Positions 27,254 through 36,403 of a stretch of 64,000 bases of DNA are shown here, in pieces. This stretch comes from CAMLJR01 sp964631955 (GTDB lineage Bacteria > Pseudomonadota > Gammaproteobacteria > Pseudomonadales > CAMLJR01): assembly GCA_964631955.1 (NCBI GenBank), contig CAZWBA010000017.1, positions 3,523 to 67,522 on the forward strand, written 5' to 3'. The number at the start of each line of letters is the position of its first letter. The stretch's first letter is position 1. The translations under genes were made by a program, and so were the position numbers. Below the pieces are notes generated by a model. That model worked only from the letters and a program-made list of their open reading frames with translations. It was not told where the DNA came from and did not search any database.

Positions 27254-29185
27254 ATGAGTTATCAGGTTCTTGCGCGCAAATGGCGCCCGAAAGTATTTCG
27301 CGAAATGGTGGGGCAGGAGCATGTGCTCAGGGCGCTCATCAATGCGCTCGATCACAACCGCCTGCATCATGCGTATTTGTTCACGGGTACTCGTGGCGTC
27401 GGTAAAACCACGATTGCGCGCATTCTCGCCAAATGCCTCAACTGTGAAGCGGGCGTGAGTTCGGAGCCCTGTGGCGTTTGCAGTGCCTGCGTGGAAATTG
27501 CCGAAAACCGGTTTATCGATCTGATCGAAGTCGACGCGGCTTCGCGCACGAAGGTGGAGGATACGCGCGAGCTGCTCGAAAACGTGCAGTACGCGCCGAC
27601 GCGTGGCCGTTACAAGGTGTATCTGATCGACGAAGTGCACATGCTCAGCACGCATAGCTTCAATGCCTTGCTGAAAACGCTCGAAGAGCCGCCTCCGCAT
27701 GTGAAGTTCCTGCTCGCAACGACCGATCCGCAGAAGCTGCCCGCGACGATTCTCTCGCGCTGCCTTCAATTCCATCTCAAGAACATGACGCCTGAACGTA
27801 TCGTGCAGCATTTGCAGCATGTGCTCGCGCAGGAAATGGTGAGTTTCGAAGAATCTGCGCTGTGGCTGCTCGGCCGCTCTGCCGATGGTTCGATGCGCGA
27901 TGCGTTGAGTCTCACCGATCAGGCGATTGCGTTTGGCTCGGGGAAAGTGCTCGAAGCCGATGTGCGTGTGATGCTCGGCAGTATCGACCAGGGCGCGGTG
28001 TATGCACTGCTCGATGCGCTCGTTGTGCTCGATGGCGCGGCGCTCCTGTCGGCGGTGGCGAGAGTTGCCGAACACGCCACCGATTTCGGTGCCGTGCTCG
28101 AAGAATTGCTCGGTGCCCTGCATCGGATTGCCGTCGCGCAAACCGTGCCCGATGCGCTCGACAACAGTCAGGGCGATCGCGAGCGCATTCTCGATTACGC
28201 CACAAAACTGACCGGCGAAGATGTGCAATTGTTTTATCAGCTCGCGTTGCATGGTCGACGCGATTTACCACTTGCGGGCGATCCGCGCGCGGGTCTGGAA
28301 ATGACCTTGCTGCGCATGCTCGCGTTCCGGCCGCAGGGCGTACCGCAACCGCCCGGTGAAAAATTGATGTCTCGTGACGGTGGCGCAGGCCGTGCGAGCG
28401 TATCGGGTCATTCAGCGCCAGAGCGCACGCCATCGAATACCGTATCTTCGGCAGCTTCTGAAAAGAATTCGCCGACACCTTCCCGTTTCAATGCCGCGCA
28501 GTCGATCAGTGAGACGCTTGCGGTAAAAAAGCCTGAAGCAGTTGCGAGCTCTGCCGCCACAACGGTGGCTGCGATTTCGCGACTGCAACCGTTCCAGTCC
28601 GCCGAGCAGGCGACCCCCGTACCGACGGTATCCGAGCGGCCTTTGGCGGACGGACACCCTGTTGGCGGCGCAGCGGTAAAACCGGTATTGAGCGTCGTGG
28701 CCAGTCCAAAACCGGTTGTCCGGTCCACCGGTGTAAATTCCGCCGCCGAAACCGTACCCGCCGCCAAAGCGGTGGCTGAAGCGATTTCACTGGCGCTCTT
28801 CGATAATTCGTTGTGGGTGTCGCGCTTTGGCGAGTTCGGTATTGGCGGTGTGGTCGGTACGATCGCTTCGCACTGCTGCCTCGTCGAGCGCAGGGATGAG
28901 CAGCTGCACTTCGTGCTCGATGAAAATCATGCGTCGTTTTTCGATTCCGCACATACGCAGCGTATAACGGATCAGCTATGCCGCGTCTTGAGCGCCTCGG
29001 TGCGTTTGCATATCGTCATCGGTGCGCCGCCGCATGAAACGCCCGCGGCTTATCGAGAACGTTTGCGTCTGGAGAAACTGGCGCACGCGCGGCAGCTGAT
29101 CGAAAACGATGTCAACGTGAAGCTGCTGCAGGAGGCGTTCGGTGCCGCGCTCGATATCGAATCCATCAAGCCGATAGATAATTGA
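27254..29185 (+). CDS. dnaX: DNA polymerase III subunit gamma/tau
   Basis: Clamp-loader ATPase of the replicative polymerase, 643 aa as tau, the same length as E. coli tau. Walker A is GTRGVGKTT near residue 45, a zinc module of four cysteines lies in CLNCEAGVSSEPCGVCSAC near 64–82, Walker B is LIDEVHML near 126 and the SRC motif ILSRCLQF near 168. Residues beyond about 365 form a low-complexity linker and then the tau-specific C-terminal domains that bind DnaB and the polymerase. An internal -1 frameshift site would give a 427-aa gamma. First gene of a group with ybaB, recR, rnd and ycgL. Confidence 0.97.
   Translation: MSYQVLARKWRPKVFREMVGQEHVLRALINALDHNRLHHAYLFTGTRGVGKTTIARILAKCLNCEAGVSSEPCGVCSACVEIAENRFIDLIEVDAASRTKVEDTRELLENVQYAPTRGRYKVYLIDEVHMLSTHSFNALLKTLEEPPPHVKFLLATTDPQKLPATILSRCLQFHLKNMTPERIVQHLQHVLAQEMVSFEESALWLLGRSADGSMRDALSLTDQAIAFGSGKVLEADVRVMLGSIDQGAVYALLDALVVLDGAALLSAVARVAEHATDFGAVLEELLGALHRIAVAQTVPDALDNSQGDRERILDYATKLTGEDVQLFYQLALHGRRDLPLAGDPRAGLEMTLLRMLAFRPQGVPQPPGEKLMSRDGGAGRASVSGHSAPERTPSNTVSSAASEKNSPTPSRFNAAQSISETLAVKKPEAVASSAATTVAAISRLQPFQSAEQATPVPTVSERPLADGHPVGGAAVKPVLSVVASPKPVVRSTGVNSAAETVPAAKAVAEAISLALFDNSLWVSRFGEFGIGGVVGTIASHCCLVERRDEQLHFVLDENHASFFDSAHTQRITDQLCRVLSASVRLHIVIGAPPHETPAAYRERLRLEKLAHARQLIENDVNVKLLQEAFGAALDIESIKPIDN
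28525..28586 (+). promoter_or_regulatory. Programmed -1 ribosomal frameshift signal in dnaX
   Basis: In-frame slippery heptamer A AAA AAG at 28525–28531 (codons GTA AAA AAG). After a -1 slip the ribosome reads GCC then TGA (28534–28536), giving a gamma-like product of 427 residues. Six nt downstream a hairpin can form: GCAGTTGCG (28538–28546) with CGCGACTGC (28578–28586), all nine positions paired counting one G·U, plus an inner stem 28553–28560 with 28565–28572 (one mismatch). Heptamer, spacing and immediate stop all match the E. coli dnaX arrangement. An upstream Shine–Dalgarno-like stimulator is weak at best. Confidence 0.85.
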
Positions 29186-29233
29186 TCATCCGCAATCGCG
29201 TTGATTGAACATTGCATTTGAGAGGTAGCGACA

Positions 29234-29557
29234 ATGAAACCAAACATTGGCGATCTGATGAAGCAGGCGCAGCAGCTGCAGGAGCAGATGCAGCAGGCGC
29301 AGGAAAAACTGGCGAATCAGGAAGTGACGGGTGAGTCCGGCGCAGGTCTGGTGAAGGTGGTCATGACGGGGCGTCACGATGTGAAGCGTGTGAGTATCGA
29401 TCCATCGCTGCTCAGGGAAGATAAGGAAATGCTCGAAGATTTATTGGCGGCGGCGGTGAACGATGCGGTGCGCCGTGTCGAGGAAAACAGTCGCGGCATG
29501 CTGTCGGGATTGACGCAGGGATTGAATATTCCCGGCGGTTTCAAAATGCCTTTCTAG
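29234..29557 (+). CDS. ybaB: YbaB/EbfC nucleoid-associated protein
   Basis: Small DNA-binding protein of 107 aa. It starts with a Gln-rich amphipathic helix (MKQAQQLQEQMQQAQEKLAN) and continues with the conserved VKVVMTGRHDVKRVSIDPSLL and the C-terminal LPGG-like NIPGGFKMPF. YbaB dimers bind DNA and are usually encoded between dnaX and recR, as here. ATG 29234 has GAGAGG upstream. Confidence 0.95.
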   Translation: MKPNIGDLMKQAQQLQEQMQQAQEKLANQEVTGESGAGLVKVVMTGRHDVKRVSIDPSLLREDKEMLEDLLAAAVNDAVRRVEENSRGMLSGLTQGLNIPGGFKMPF

Positions 29558-29599
29558 GGCGTTTTGTGCAGTCGATAGACGATCACCAGCCACGACCCT

Positions 29600-30214
29600 A
29601 TGAAATTCAGCCCCCTCATCGATCAGCTCGTACAAGGCCTGCGCTGCCTTCCGGGTGTCGGTCCGAAATCGGCCCAGCGCATGGCGTTTCATCTGCTTGA
29701 ACGCAATCGCGAAGGCGGTGTGCAGCTCGCGCAGATACTGCAAACCGCGCTGTCGCAGGTCGGCCATTGCCGGCAATGCAACACGCTCACCGAGTTGCCG
29801 GTGTGCGGTGTCTGCGCCGATCAGCGGCGCGACCACGCAACGCTGTGCGTGGTCGAATCACCCGCCGATGTGCTTGCGCTCGAACAGGCCGGCAGTTATC
29901 GCGGCATCTACTTTGTGTTGATGGGACATCTGTCGCCCATCGATGGCATCGGCCCCGAAGAAATCGGTATCGATCGCCTGCTCGAACGCGTGCGCGATGA
30001 TTCGGACGCAGAGAGCAGAATCAAAGAGGTGATTCTGGCGACAAATCCCACGGTGGAGGGCGAGGCCACAGCGTATTACATCACCGAACAGGTGAAATCG
30101 TCGGGCGTGCTGGTCAGCCGCATTGCGCACGGTGTGCCCCTCGGCGGCGAGCTCGAATATGTCGATAGCGGCACGCTCGCGCACGCGCTGAGCGGTCGAC
30201 GTGCGGTCGAGTAA
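29600..30214 (+). CDS. recR: Recombination mediator RecR
   Basis: RecFOR-pathway protein of 204 aa that helps load RecA at gaps. It has the N-terminal helix-hairpin-helix (LRCLPGVGPKSAQRMAFHLL), the four-cysteine zinc finger (CRQCNTLTELPVCGVC, about residues 57–72), the Toprim domain (LCVVESPADVLALEQAG near 84) and the C-terminal GVPLGGELEYVDSGTL Walker-B-like end. Complete and standard. Starts 42 nt after ybaB; rnd follows by 9 nt. Confidence 0.97.
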   Translation: MKFSPLIDQLVQGLRCLPGVGPKSAQRMAFHLLERNREGGVQLAQILQTALSQVGHCRQCNTLTELPVCGVCADQRRDHATLCVVESPADVLALEQAGSYRGIYFVLMGHLSPIDGIGPEEIGIDRLLERVRDDSDAESRIKEVILATNPTVEGEATAYYITEQVKSSGVLVSRIAHGVPLGGELEYVDSGTLAHALSGRRAVE

Positions 30215-30223
30215 GCAGAGAAG

Positions 30224-31366
30224 ATGACGCAGGTTCAGCCGATTCACATCACCAGCAATGCGCAGTTCGCCGATCTCGCTGCGCAGCTGCGCGACAAACC
30301 CCTGCTCGCGATCGATACCGAATTTCAGCGCGAGACGACGTTCTATCCGATAGCGGGACTGATTCAGCTGGGTGATGCCCAGCATCAATATCTGATCGAC
30401 CCGCTGACAATCGATGAGTGGTCGCCGCTGCGCGATTTGTTTGCAGCCGCTCCCGCATTCGCGGGCGAGTCGTCGGCGCAAGCCCGGCCGTGCGTGCTGC
30501 ATGCCTGCAGCGAGGATCTCGAAGTGTTTGCGCGTGTGGCCGCTGCGATGCCTGCCGCGCTGTTCGACACTCAGATCGGTGCGGCGCTCGCCGGTTTCGG
30601 TTTCAGTTTGAGTTACCAGGCGCTTGTGCGCGAATGTCTCGGCATCGAAGTTGAAAAAGAGCAGACGCGATCCGACTGGTTGCGACGGCCCCTGAGCGCG
30701 GAGCAATGCCATTACGCGGCGCTCGATATCGCCCATTTGCCGGCCGTGTTCGACAGCATCGCCGAACGGCTCGATAAAAAGGGGCGCATGAGCTGGTGGC
30801 AGGCGGAGGGGGAAACGCTGCTGGCAGCGAGCCGCGATGCCATTGCGCCCGGGCAATACTATCTGAAGTTATCGGGTGGCTGGCGCCTGCGCGGCGTTCA
30901 GGTCGCTGTATTGCAGCAGCTGTGCGCCTGGCGCGAAGTCGAAGCGCGCGCGCGCGACGTGCCGCGCGGCCGCATCCTAAAGGATGCGCAATGCCTCGAA
31001 ATTGCCCGCGTGCTGCCGCGCTCGCTGCCCGAGCTGGCAGGCACGCCGGAATTGCATCCGCAACAGGTGCGTATCGAAGGGGAAAAAATTCTGGAAATTA
31101 TTGCCGCCGCGCGAGCGCTTCCGGAGAGTGCATATCCGCCGGCCCTCGGCGAGCCGCTGCGTCGCGAGCTGGGCGATCGGCTGAAGCAGTTGCGCCAGCT
31201 CGTCGAGGCGCGCGCGCAGGAGCTGGGTGTGGCGCCGGAAAGCCTCGCGCGCAAGCGCGACTGCGAAGTATTGCTGCGCACGGGCACATTGCCGGATTCG
31301 CTGTCTGGCTGGCGTCGCCCGGTCATCGGCGAGCCGCTGCTCGCCCTGTTGAAAACCCTGAGTTGA
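30224..31366 (+). CDS. rnd: Ribonuclease D
   Basis: 3'-5' exoribonuclease of 380 aa that trims tRNA precursors. The DEDDy catalytic residues are visible: D/E in LLAIDTEFQRE near residue 27, D in HACSEDLEVF near 93, and Y/D in CHYAALDIAHL near 165–170. C-terminal HRDC-type helical domains follow (from about 215). A full-length family member. Sits between recR and a YcgL gene. Confidence 0.95.
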   Translation: MTQVQPIHITSNAQFADLAAQLRDKPLLAIDTEFQRETTFYPIAGLIQLGDAQHQYLIDPLTIDEWSPLRDLFAAAPAFAGESSAQARPCVLHACSEDLEVFARVAAAMPAALFDTQIGAALAGFGFSLSYQALVRECLGIEVEKEQTRSDWLRRPLSAEQCHYAALDIAHLPAVFDSIAERLDKKGRMSWWQAEGETLLAASRDAIAPGQYYLKLSGGWRLRGVQVAVLQQLCAWREVEARARDVPRGRILKDAQCLEIARVLPRSLPELAGTPELHPQQVRIEGEKILEIIAAARALPESAYPPALGEPLRRELGDRLKQLRQLVEARAQELGVAPESLARKRDCEVLLRTGTLPDSLSGWRRPVIGEPLLALLKTLS

Positions 31367-31371
31367 TCAAG

Positions 31372-31683
31372 ATGGCAGACAAAGAGACAAGGTCAGTGAA
31401 AATCCTCTGTTCGATTTACCGCAGCTCGCGCGTCGAGGCGATGTATTTGTACGTCGATAAGAAGGAGGGTATGGCACGCGTCCCCGAAGAGCTGCTCAAA
31501 ACGTTCGGCAGACCCGAGCTGGCGATGACGCTGGCGCTTTCCCCGGAACGCAAACTCGCGCGCGCCGATATCGGCAAGGTGCTGGAGTCGATCGCGCAAA
31601 ACGGCTTCTATTTGCAAATGCCGCCCAAGCCCGAGGCTCCCGGGGCCGATACCGCGCACTGGCCCGTATCCGGCACGCATTGA
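31372..31683 (+). CDS. ycgL: YcgL-domain protein
   Basis: 103-aa protein with the YcgL signature: VKILCSIYRSSRVEAMYLYV at the N-terminus, RVPEELLKTFGRPELAMTLAL in the middle and IAQNGFYLQMPP near the end. The family is restricted to gammaproteobacteria and commonly lies next to rnd; its function is unresolved. The ATG at 31372, five nt after the rnd stop, gives the conserved start, with a short charged lead MADKETRS. Confidence 0.92.
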   Translation: MADKETRSVKILCSIYRSSRVEAMYLYVDKKEGMARVPEELLKTFGRPELAMTLALSPERKLARADIGKVLESIAQNGFYLQMPPKPEAPGADTAHWPVSGTH

Positions 31684-31776
31684 TGGCCCGTTGCGCTACG
31701 GCTGTGCATCGCGGAATCGCAGCACTGATCTAAGCTTGAGTTCATCCATTCCCACAGCGCTCATTAAGGACCGCAT

Positions 31777-32139
31777 TTGCCCGCCATGGCCGATTACACC
31801 ACGTTGCTCGATCATTCCGTCGCCTGGTGGATTTATCTTGCTGCCGCCTTCGTTGTGCTGCTTGCATACTGGGCGCTGACCCGGCGCTGGTGGTTCGAGC
31901 TGCGCTGGCTGCTGTTTGCACTGATCGCGGTGTTTTTCCTGGTGCCGGCACCGGTGCCGGGACGTGCGGTTCAGGCGCCCGCCATGATCATGGTGGCGCT
32001 CAGCCCGTTCACGGGGTCGCCGGAGCTGATCGCCACGGTGCTGGCGCGCCTGCTGGTGGCCGGGGTGATCGCCGTCGGCTGCATCCTGGTTGTCAGCATC
32101 GTCCGCCGCCTCTATCTGCGCAGGCGCGTATCGACCTGA
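31777..32139 (+). CDS. Small inner-membrane protein preceding a VWA gene
   Basis: Protein of 117–120 aa with three predicted helices (about WWIYLAAAFVVLLAYWAL, LLFALIAVFFLVPAPV, LLVAGVIAVGCILVVSIV) and an Arg-rich C-terminus (RRLYLRRRVST). AAGGA stands 6 nt before the TTG at 31777, supporting that start; the ATG at 31786 is the alternative. The VWA gene follows 101 nt later on the same strand, suggesting a functional pair. I do not know a name for the family. Confidence 0.75.
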   Translation: MPAMADYTTLLDHSVAWWIYLAAAFVVLLAYWALTRRWWFELRWLLFALIAVFFLVPAPVPGRAVQAPAMIMVALSPFTGSPELIATVLARLLVAGVIAVGCILVVSIVRRLYLRRRVST

Positions 32140-32202
32140 TTCATCGCTATTTTCGCTGCTGCTCAAGTTTTGTGCTTTGTTAATAAACTGCTATAACTGT
32201 TT

Positions 32203-32232
32203 GTTAGAAAAGAACTTACAGCGTTAGAAAAG
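32203..32232. repeat. Short direct repeat in the VWA gene leader
   Basis: GTTAGAAAAG occurs at 32203–32212 and again at 32223–32232 (20-nt period), the second copy running into the ribosome site GGGAAGAG of the gene at 32241. Confidence 0.6.
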
Positions 32233-32240
32233 GGAAGAGA

Positions 32241-34211
32241 ATGACGGGCGGGCACGACATGCGAAACAACTTTTTCGGGCAGTGGCGATTGCAGGCGCTG
32301 TCGCTGGTCGCGGTGTTGCTGACGACCACGCTGCTGAGCGGCGGGGCGCTGGCAGCGAACGAGCCGCAAAAGCCCGATGTGCGCGTGCTGATCGATGTCT
32401 CCGGCAGCATGAAGCAGAACGATCCCAACAATCTGCGCCGGCCTGCTTACGATCTGCTGGTGGGCCTGTTTCCGAAAGGGTCGAAGGCCGGCGTCTGGAC
32501 GTTCGGCGAGAACGTCGATGTGCTGGTCCCGAATAAAAACGTCACCGATGGCTGGCGCGCGATTGCGCGGACCAAAGCCTCGCAGATCACTTCCACCTCG
32601 CTGTTCACCAATATTCCCGCGGTCATCGAAGCGGCTGCGCAAAACACGGAGCCCGGTTATCGCACCAGCCTGATTTTGCTCACCGACGGTATGGTCGATA
32701 TCTCCAAGTCGAAGGCGGAAAACGAGGCGGCGCGGCAGCGTCTGCTGACCGAAATCCTGCCGCGGCTGCGTCAGGCGGGCGTGATCGTACACACGGTGGC
32801 GCTATCGAAATCGGCCGATCGCGATCTGATGGAGCGGCTCGCCACCGACACCGGCGGGTTGTTTGCCGTCGCTGAAACCGCCGATCAGCTCAAGCGCATT
32901 TTTCTGCAGGCATTCGATGCCGCAGCACCGGCCGAACAGGTGCCGCTCGCCGACAATCGTTTTCTGGTCGATTCGTCGATCGACGAATTAACCGCGCTGG
33001 TCATGCGCAAACCCGGCAAGCCGCTCGAACTGGTTTCACCCGATAACAAGCGCCACAGTTTTTCCAGTCACGGCGACGACTTCAAATGGTTTCAGGGCGA
33101 CGGCTTCGATCTGATCACGGTGACGAAACCGTATGAAGGCGAGTGGCAGGTCGCCGGTGAACTCGAAGAGGGCAGCCGCGTGACGATCGTGTCGAATTTG
33201 AGTCTGGCTTCGAGCCGTTATTCGGAAAGTCTGTTCACCGGCGGCGGCGAACGGGAAATGCTGGCCGCACTCAAACAGCAGGGAGAGGTGGTGAAGGATC
33301 CCGCGTTCATCAAGCTCGTAAAATTCGGCGTGAACGCGCAGCGCCGCGAAGATGGCAAGCAGTGGACCCTGGATTTATCGGAGGCTAATTCAACGCCTGC
33401 GGATGGTTATTTCCGCAGCGCAATGGCGATGCTGAATGAGGTGGGCACCTACGATTTGAATGTCGTGGCGGAAGGCAAAACCTTCCAGCGCAGTCAAAGG
33501 CAAACCGTGGCCGTGCGCGAGAATTTCGACGTGCGCGTGGCGGCGACGGATGGAATTCCGCCGGGGCATCGCGTCACGCTGATCGCGCAGAATCCGGATA
33601 TCGATGTCGCGTCGACCAAAGTGACGGCACACATTAAAGCGGCTGAAAAAAAATTCGCAGAAAAGGCGGTGACGGCTGCCGATCGCGAATGGCCGCTGAC
33701 GCTCGAAGGTGCGGAGCATGAGGGTCGCGTCGAAGTGTATTTCGATATCGCCGGGCAAAATAAAAACGGTGAAAAATTCAATTACCGTTCGGCAACGGTT
33801 GCGGTGGATCAGAATGGCAGCCAGGTCGTAGCGCCCGCACAAAAGGAAGCTGCGCCTGCAGCAAAACCTGAGGAGTCCGATACCGCGCATAAAGAGCCCG
33901 CGAAAGAGAAAAGCCAGGAAGAGCCGAAAGCCGAACCTGCGCCTGCAGAAAAAAAATCGGACTGGAAGAAATGGGCGCTCTATGGCGGTCTGGTTGTCGG
34001 GAATCTGCTGATTCTCGGCCTCGGCTTTATCGCGTACCGCATGATCATGGGCGGCGGCAAATCGAATGTGTTAGAAGAGGCCGATGACGAGGACGCCGAA
34101 TCTGACAAAGAGGCTGAAGCGGTCAAAGAGAAAAAGAAAGAGGGCAAGGCCAAACGTGCGAAAGCGGATTTGCCCGATGACGCCATCGATATCGATGCCG
34201 GGAAAAAATAA
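32241..34211 (+). CDS. VWA-domain protein, periplasmic with C-terminal membrane anchor
   Basis: 656-aa protein with signal sequence (LQALSLVAVLLTTTLLSG), a von Willebrand A domain with intact MIDAS (VLIDVSGSMKQND near residue 52; T and D in later loops, e.g. ILLTDGMVDISK near 153), a large beta-rich region, a Lys/Glu/Pro/Ala linker (about 530–575), one transmembrane helix (ALYGGLVVGNLLILGLGFIAY near 582) and a highly charged cytoplasmic tail (DEDAESDKEAEAVKEKKK...). It could sense or tether something periplasmic and signal through the tail. ATG 32241 has GGGAAGAG upstream. A three-helix membrane protein gene precedes it. Confidence 0.85.
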   Translation: MTGGHDMRNNFFGQWRLQALSLVAVLLTTTLLSGGALAANEPQKPDVRVLIDVSGSMKQNDPNNLRRPAYDLLVGLFPKGSKAGVWTFGENVDVLVPNKNVTDGWRAIARTKASQITSTSLFTNIPAVIEAAAQNTEPGYRTSLILLTDGMVDISKSKAENEAARQRLLTEILPRLRQAGVIVHTVALSKSADRDLMERLATDTGGLFAVAETADQLKRIFLQAFDAAAPAEQVPLADNRFLVDSSIDELTALVMRKPGKPLELVSPDNKRHSFSSHGDDFKWFQGDGFDLITVTKPYEGEWQVAGELEEGSRVTIVSNLSLASSRYSESLFTGGGEREMLAALKQQGEVVKDPAFIKLVKFGVNAQRREDGKQWTLDLSEANSTPADGYFRSAMAMLNEVGTYDLNVVAEGKTFQRSQRQTVAVRENFDVRVAATDGIPPGHRVTLIAQNPDIDVASTKVTAHIKAAEKKFAEKAVTAADREWPLTLEGAEHEGRVEVYFDIAGQNKNGEKFNYRSATVAVDQNGSQVVAPAQKEAAPAAKPEESDTAHKEPAKEKSQEEPKAEPAPAEKKSDWKKWALYGGLVVGNLLILGLGFIAYRMIMGGGKSNVLEEADDEDAESDKEAEAVKEKKKEGKAKRAKADLPDDAIDIDAGKK

Positions 34212-34226
34212 TTTCAGAATGAAAGG

Positions 34227-34257
34227 AAAAAGGCAAACAGTATGTTCGCCTTTTTTT
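34227..34257. terminator. Bidirectional intrinsic terminator
   Basis: Stem AAAAAGGC / GCCTTTTT with an inner AAC/GTT pairing and loop AGTAT, T-run of seven, between the convergent VWA and cysK genes. Confidence 0.82.
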
Positions 34258-34284
34258 ATCGAGCATCAGGAATGAATCTGATCG

Positions 34285-35250
34285 TTACGCCAGATCAGCC
34301 TCGCTGAAAGTATTTTCGAATAATATCGAACTCAAATAGCGCTCGCCCGAATCGGGCATGATCACCACGATATTTTTACCGCGATGCCGGGGCTGATTCG
34401 CCACCCGTTCTGCCGCCGCCATCGCCGCGCCGCAGGAAATCCCCGCGAGAATGCCTTCTTCGCGCATCAGGCGATGCGCCCAGTGAATGGCGTCGTCATT
34501 GCTGACGGCTTCGCATTGATCGACGACGGAAAGATCGAGCGTTTTCGGAATGAAACCGGCGCCGATGCCCTGAATCTTATGCGGCGCGTGCGCAGGTTCT
34601 TCGCCGTTGAGCGCGGCGCGAATCATATTCGATGATTCCGGTTCGACGGCGATCGTCACGATATTTTTTCCGCAGGTATTTTTGATGTAGCGCGAAATAC
34701 CGGTAATCGTGCCACCCGTGCCGACACCGCTCACGAGCACATCGATTTCGCCATTGCTCGCTTCCCAGATTTCGGGGCCCGTCGTTTTTTCGTGAATGGC
34801 GGGATTGGCCGGGTTTTCGAATTGTTGCAGCAGGACATAGCGCGACGGATCGCTGGCGACAATTTCCTCCGCTTTCTGCATCGCCGCTTTCATGCCTTTG
34901 GCGCCTTCGGTGAGCACGAGTTTCGCCCCCAGTGCGATGAGCACCTTGCGGCGCTCGATGCTCATCGTGTTCGGCATGATCAGCGTAACGGGATAGCCGC
35001 GCGATGCAGCGACAAATGCGAGCGCGATGCCGGTATTGCCGGAGGTCGGTTCGACCAGTTCCATGCCGGGTTTGAGCCGCCCGCTCTGCTCGGCATCCCA
35101 GATCATGCTGGCGCCGATACGGCATTTGACCGATGCCGCCGGATTACGGCTTTCGAGCTTGGCAAAAATATTGTGCGAGGTGATGCGGTTCAGTCTGACT
35201 AGTGGTGTGTTGCCAATGGTAAGGCTGTTATCGGCGTAAATCCGGTTCAT
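34285..35250 (-). CDS. cysK: Cysteine synthase A (O-acetylserine sulfhydrylase)
   Basis: PLP enzyme of 321 aa making cysteine from O-acetylserine and sulfide. The PLP lysine is K42 in NPAASVKCRIG, the substrate-binding loop is TSGNTGIA near residue 69, and the phosphate-binding loop GTGGTITG is near 176. CysM versus CysK cannot be settled without alignment, but the length and motifs are closest to CysK. Start ATG 35250. Transcribed away from moxR. Confidence 0.93.
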   Translation of the reverse strand: MNRIYADNSLTIGNTPLVRLNRITSHNIFAKLESRNPAASVKCRIGASMIWDAEQSGRLKPGMELVEPTSGNTGIALAFVAASRGYPVTLIMPNTMSIERRKVLIALGAKLVLTEGAKGMKAAMQKAEEIVASDPSRYVLLQQFENPANPAIHEKTTGPEIWEASNGEIDVLVSGVGTGGTITGISRYIKNTCGKNIVTIAVEPESSNMIRAALNGEEPAHAPHKIQGIGAGFIPKTLDLSVVDQCEAVSNDDAIHWAHRLMREEGILAGISCGAAMAAAERVANQPRHRGKNIVVIMPDSGERYLSSILFENTFSEADLA

Positions 35251-35517
35251 GAGAATCTCCTCGATGATGGGCTAACTTGATTCGTCCTGTCACTGGCGTT
35301 AGTCTGGGGCTCATCCGCAGTTTTGCTTCGCCGATTCTACAGGCAAATCTTTTTCAGACCACTCTTTCAGGTTTTTTTCAGGTTTTTTGTTTCGAATGCA
35401 GGCGTTGTTCATGTCATTTGTTCATGCCGTTTAAAGAGATATTCTGGGACGGTTATTTTTGGAAACAGTTTTTAAAAGATTATTTTCGGAAAACCATTTA
35501 GAGAAGGTAAGACATTC

Positions 35518-36363
35518 ATGAAGTTCGAAGGTACCGATCGCTACGTCGCCACCGCCGATCTGCGCACAGCGGTTAACGCCGCGGTTACGCTCAAGCGTCC
35601 CTTGCTCATCAAGGGCGAGCCAGGCACGGGTAAAACGCTGCTTGCCGAAGAGGTGGCTAAGGCGATGAATAAACCGCTGCTGACGTGGCACATCAAATCG
35701 ACCACGAAGGCGCAGCAGGGTCTGTACGAATACGATGCGGTGTCGCGTCTGCGCGATTCACAACTCGGCAACGAGAAAGTTTCCAATATCAGCAACTACA
35801 TCAAACGCGGAAAACTGTGGGAAGCCTTCGATAGCGAACAGCAGGTCGTGCTGCTCATCGACGAAATCGACAAGGCCGATATCGAATTTCCCAACGATTT
35901 ATTGCTCGAACTCGATCGCATGGAGTTTTTCGTATACGAAACGGGTGAAACCGTACGCGCGCGCCATCGCCCGATCATCATCATTACCAGCAACAACGAA
36001 AAGGAATTACCCGATGCCTTTTTGCGTCGCTGTTTCTTTCACTTCATCAGCTTTCCCGATCGCGAGACGATGCGCAAAATCATCGAAGTGCATTTTCCGG
36101 GTATCAAGCAATCGCTCGTGCAGCACGCGATGGATGTATTTTTCGAGGTGCGTGAAATTCCTGGTCTCAAAAAGAAACCGTCGACTTCCGAGCTGATCGA
36201 CTGGCTGAAACTATTGATGGCCGATGATATTCCCGAAGAGATTCTGCGCAATCACGACAGCAGCAAGGCGATTCCGCCGTTGTACGGTGCGCTGCTCAAA
36301 AACGAGCAGGACGTGCATTTGCTTGAGCGTCTGGCCTTCATGCACCGCCGCGAGAAGCGTTGA
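35518..36363 (+). CDS. MoxR-family AAA+ ATPase
   Basis: 281-aa AAA+ ATPase with Walker A GEPGTGKT at residues 33–40, Walker B VVLLIDEIDKAD near 115, sensor 1 in ITSNNEKELPDAFLRRCFFH and the C-terminal lid. MoxR ATPases act as chaperones that insert metal centres or assemble complexes together with VWA proteins; the next gene is such a partner, 40 nt downstream. The leader contains imperfect direct repeats (TTATTTTTGGAAA near 35453 and TTATTTTCGGAAA near 35483). Confidence 0.92.
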   Translation: MKFEGTDRYVATADLRTAVNAAVTLKRPLLIKGEPGTGKTLLAEEVAKAMNKPLLTWHIKSTTKAQQGLYEYDAVSRLRDSQLGNEKVSNISNYIKRGKLWEAFDSEQQVVLLIDEIDKADIEFPNDLLLELDRMEFFVYETGETVRARHRPIIIITSNNEKELPDAFLRRCFFHFISFPDRETMRKIIEVHFPGIKQSLVQHAMDVFFEVREIPGLKKKPSTSELIDWLKLLMADDIPEEILRNHDSSKAIPPLYGALLKNEQDVHLLERLAFMHRREKR

Positions 36364-36403
36364 TCTTCATGGCGACAAAATCAGGTAGTTGTAGAGTCCA
36401 TTT

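Noticed and set aside
27224..28252. 342-codon minus-strand frame opposite dnaX
   Set aside because: Shadow of dnaX codon bias.
30796..31371. Upstream extension of the YcgL frame inside rnd
   Set aside because: Overlaps the rnd coding region in another frame; the ATG at 31372 matches the family start.
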